A stretch of DNA of 64,000 bases from Neobacillus cucumis (GTDB taxonomy: Bacteria > Bacillota > Bacilli > Bacillales > Cytobacillaceae). Position 1 is the first letter of the stretch. Each line of letters begins with the position of its first letter. Below the pieces are notes generated by a model. It was not told the DNA's origin. It did not search any database and saw only the letters and a list, made by a program, of their open reading frames with translations. Below, one piece after another: positions 62,361-64,000 of the stretch. Made by a program: the position numbers and the translations under genes. The DNA is taken from NCBI RefSeq assembly GCF_016908975.1, contig NZ_JAFBEX010000002.1:186001-250000 (forward strand), in the 5' to 3' direction.

Positions 62361-63335
62361 TTATCCTGATGATTTACTCACTACGTTTAAAATTTCTTTA
62401 GCTCGGTGTGTGTAGGTATGGTTCGAGTAGACTTCCTTCTGTCCCAGTTTCGCAATAGTCTTTCTTTCATTTTCATGTGTAAGATAATAATCAACTAACT
62501 TTAAAGTTTCTTTTGGAGAAGATGAACAAACAAGATGCTTTTTCGATATAAATAATTCTTCCACGGCAGGGGTATGCGGTGTAAGCAGAAATCCCTGAGA
62601 TGCTAGGACTTCAAATGTTCTAGAGTTTAATTCTGTAAAAGTGTTTTGAAAGCCGAGAACGATTTTTGCCGTGCTATATACATCGTTTGTTTCTGTATAT
62701 GGAAGTTTTTGTTTCAGAAATTTAGATGGTACGTCAAATCCGATGATATTGGGGTCTACCTTTTCCCAGCGGTTGCCCCAAATTTTTACGTTATATCCTT
62801 TTTCAAGTAATGGTTGCAAGAGAATCTGGACGCTATCTTTGCGGTAAGAACTCCAGGTTACTCCTGCAGTGGCTACAACAGCAATGTCACAGGAATACTG
62901 CTCCTGCTTGTTGCCTGGTTTGTGGAAATCAGGATTACATGCCCATGTAAGGTGATGGGCGGAATATCCCAGATTTTTATAATAAATAACGGAATCTCTG
63001 TCTATTGTAAAAATATAATCGGGATGTGTGGTTTCAATATAATACAAAGACCATTTTTCCCTCCAACGAGGATCTTCTGTTGCCCAATAAGCATGTTTCA
63101 CTCCATATTTTTTTAGAAGCCTGTGGAGGAGTTGTAAATTGACTCTTGTATGAATTTTTGTCCATCCGGCAGTTACAGCCAAATCTGGCTTAAATTCCTT
63201 AAGTGTCTTTTCCAATTCTTCTTCTTGAATATCTGTTAATATTTTGACAGTACAGCCACTCTTTTCAAAACCGGAAGGAAGACCCAATAAATACTGTTTT
63301 GCGGCTTCAATAAATAGGATTTTCAAATTCATCAC
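62361..63335 (-). CDS. CgeB-like glycosyltransferase
   Basis: The 324-residue protein has an N-terminal DUF3880-type half (PDLAVTAGWTKIHTRVNL; HAYWATEDPRWREKW; FTIDRDSVIYYKNLGY) and a glycosyltransferase C-terminal half: VYSTAKIVLGFQNTFTELNS, RTFEVLASQGFLLTPHTPAV and a last helix with HTYTHRAKEIL. This is the CgeB/YkvP layout; CgeB of B. subtilis glycosylates spore crust proteins or polysaccharide late in sporulation. It begins six bases after the FemAB-like stop and is in the leftward operon. The sugar and acceptor are unknown. Confidence 0.82.
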   Translation of the reverse strand: MMNLKILFIEAAKQYLLGLPSGFEKSGCTVKILTDIQEEELEKTLKEFKPDLAVTAGWTKIHTRVNLQLLHRLLKKYGVKHAYWATEDPRWREKWSLYYIETTHPDYIFTIDRDSVIYYKNLGYSAHHLTWACNPDFHKPGNKQEQYSCDIAVVATAGVTWSSYRKDSVQILLQPLLEKGYNVKIWGNRWEKVDPNIIGFDVPSKFLKQKLPYTETNDVYSTAKIVLGFQNTFTELNSRTFEVLASQGFLLTPHTPAVEELFISKKHLVCSSSPKETLKLVDYYLTHENERKTIAKLGQKEVYSNHTYTHRAKEILNVVSKSSG

Positions 63336-63341
63336 CCATTT

Positions 63342-64000
63342 TCATAAAGTTAACCTGTAGGTTTCACGTAACACGCCACGTCCGCCAAACCCTTCCTTAA
63401 ACTTAAATAAACCTTGATTTACCGCTTTCCCTTTATTCTCAGTAGAAATACCCCAATCCACAAAGTGGTACCCTTCGTTTATCCCTCGCTGTATAAGGGT
63501 ACTGAAAACAAGGTTCAAAGGTCTAAAGTGTTGGAATTTTTCATCATGGCATATATAAAAACAATTTAATACACGATTGTTAAGGATAAAAACCAAAACA
63601 CCAGCAATCATTTTTTCCTCGTAGAAGGCAGAAAAAAGTTTAATTTTTTCTGGAAATCTGTTTGCAAGATCAAGAATTTCATTGTAAGTGTGAGTAGGAA
63701 AGGTGTTATGTCTTTTTATTAAATTAGATTCTAACATTTTCCAAAACTCAGCAAGATCATTACTTTCTTTTACGATAACCCCGCTATTTATTGCTTTGTT
63801 CCTATTTCTTATCGCATTTTTTTCCATATGAAGTTCAATATTTTCGATATTATTAAGAGGGAGGGCGGTCGCTAATTCGGAAATCTCAGGAGAAAATCCG
63901 TAATATCTTAATGAAAAATCTATTTCATCAGAAGGCCAGGAATGGTAAATGCGGGGAACCATTTTCATTTCAATGGCTTTTACTCCCAAATTCTTGCCGT
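63342..64000 (-). CDS. FemAB/BioF2-like GNAT-fold acyl or aminoacyl transferase (5' end outside window)
   Basis: The frame is open to the window edge (GKNLGVKAIEMKM before MVPRIYHSWPS), so the N-terminal domain is missing. The visible half is a GNAT fold of the FemX/BioF2 type: KLFSAFYEEKMIAGVLVFIL, NCFYICHDEKFQHFRP, then HFVDWGISTENKGKAVNQGL and the terminal FKEGFGGRGVLRETYRL, a pattern typical for these transferases. They link amino acids or acyl groups to sugars or peptidoglycan precursors. It is the first gene seen of the LpxC-like operon, six bases from the CgeB-like gene. Confidence 0.8.
   Translation of the reverse strand, partial: GKNLGVKAIEMKMVPRIYHSWPSDEIDFSLRYYGFSPEISELATALPLNNIENIELHMEKNAIRNRNKAINSGVIVKESNDLAEFWKMLESNLIKRHNTFPTHTYNEILDLANRFPEKIKLFSAFYEEKMIAGVLVFILNNRVLNCFYICHDEKFQHFRPLNLVFSTLIQRGINEGYHFVDWGISTENKGKAVNQGLFKFKEGFGGRGVLRETYRLTL

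Overview
The window looks like a chromosomal segment of a low-GC, endospore-forming Bacillaceae (Bacillus, Neobacillus or Peribacillus type; the genus is inference). Support comes from strong AGGAGG ribosome-binding sites, frequent GTG and TTG starts, a Spo0E-like peptide, YjcZ, CgeB and YheC/YheD spore proteins, a class IV PHA synthase system (phaRBC plus phaP), and paiAB, mhqR and YkkCD-type genes. I found no rRNA, tRNA, CRISPR array or intact insertion sequence. Several genes are freshly or anciently broken (aldo/keto reductase, a MATE pump, the 5' end of a macrodomain gene, several tail fragments).

Layout. 1-3.9 kb: tail of a MarR regulator, paiA-paiB, a sulfite-oxidase remnant and a FUSC-family membrane protein. 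3.9-9 kb: a LysR regulator divergent from a VOC enzyme, an MFS carrier, type I dehydroquinase and a YdiB-type quinate/shikimate dehydrogenase, probably a shikimate/quinate utilisation unit. 9-17.4 kb: DUF3231 protein, a MarR-Bcr/CflA efflux pair with matching operators, a secreted esterase with a cre site, YuxK, TerC, an array of eleven 52-bp repeats and an aldo/keto reductase pseudogene. 17.7-27.4 kb: an adenine riboswitch with its terminator ahead of adenosine deaminase, then purF divergent from purK-C-S-Q-L-M-N. 27.4-29.5 kb: an mhqR-doxX-dioxygenase unit for quinone stress with three MhqR-like operators.

29.7-42.7 kb: small membrane proteins, an ArsR-controlled DUF606 transporter pair, a remnant-rich region, trmL, quinone reductases, a SirTM-type sirtuin beside a zinc macrodomain hydrolase, a two-gene permease system, YjcZ, a collagen-like protein and a histidine phosphatase. 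42.9-49.3 kb: a MocR regulator and the PHA region (phaC, phaB, phaR leftward; phaP and a thiolase rightward). 49.5-55.5 kb: a TetR-SMR pair, GNAT, AraC with a decayed MATE gene, a maltose O-acetyltransferase-like enzyme and a HAD phosphatase.

55.6-64 kb is the most unusual part. A rightward unit encodes a MurF-like ligase and two ATP-grasp enzymes (one YheC/YheD-like), with a possible mother-cell sigma promoter. Facing it is a tightly packed leftward operon encoding a FemAB-like acyl/aminoacyltransferase (cut by the window end), a CgeB-like glycosyltransferase, an LpxC-like deacetylase that keeps the LpxC zinc and catalytic residues, a WbqC-family protein and an ATP-grasp ligase. Together they suggest synthesis of an amino-sugar/peptide conjugate, plausibly for the spore surface. 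An LpxC homologue without other lipid A genes in a monoderm spore former is the best candidate for an undescribed system here.
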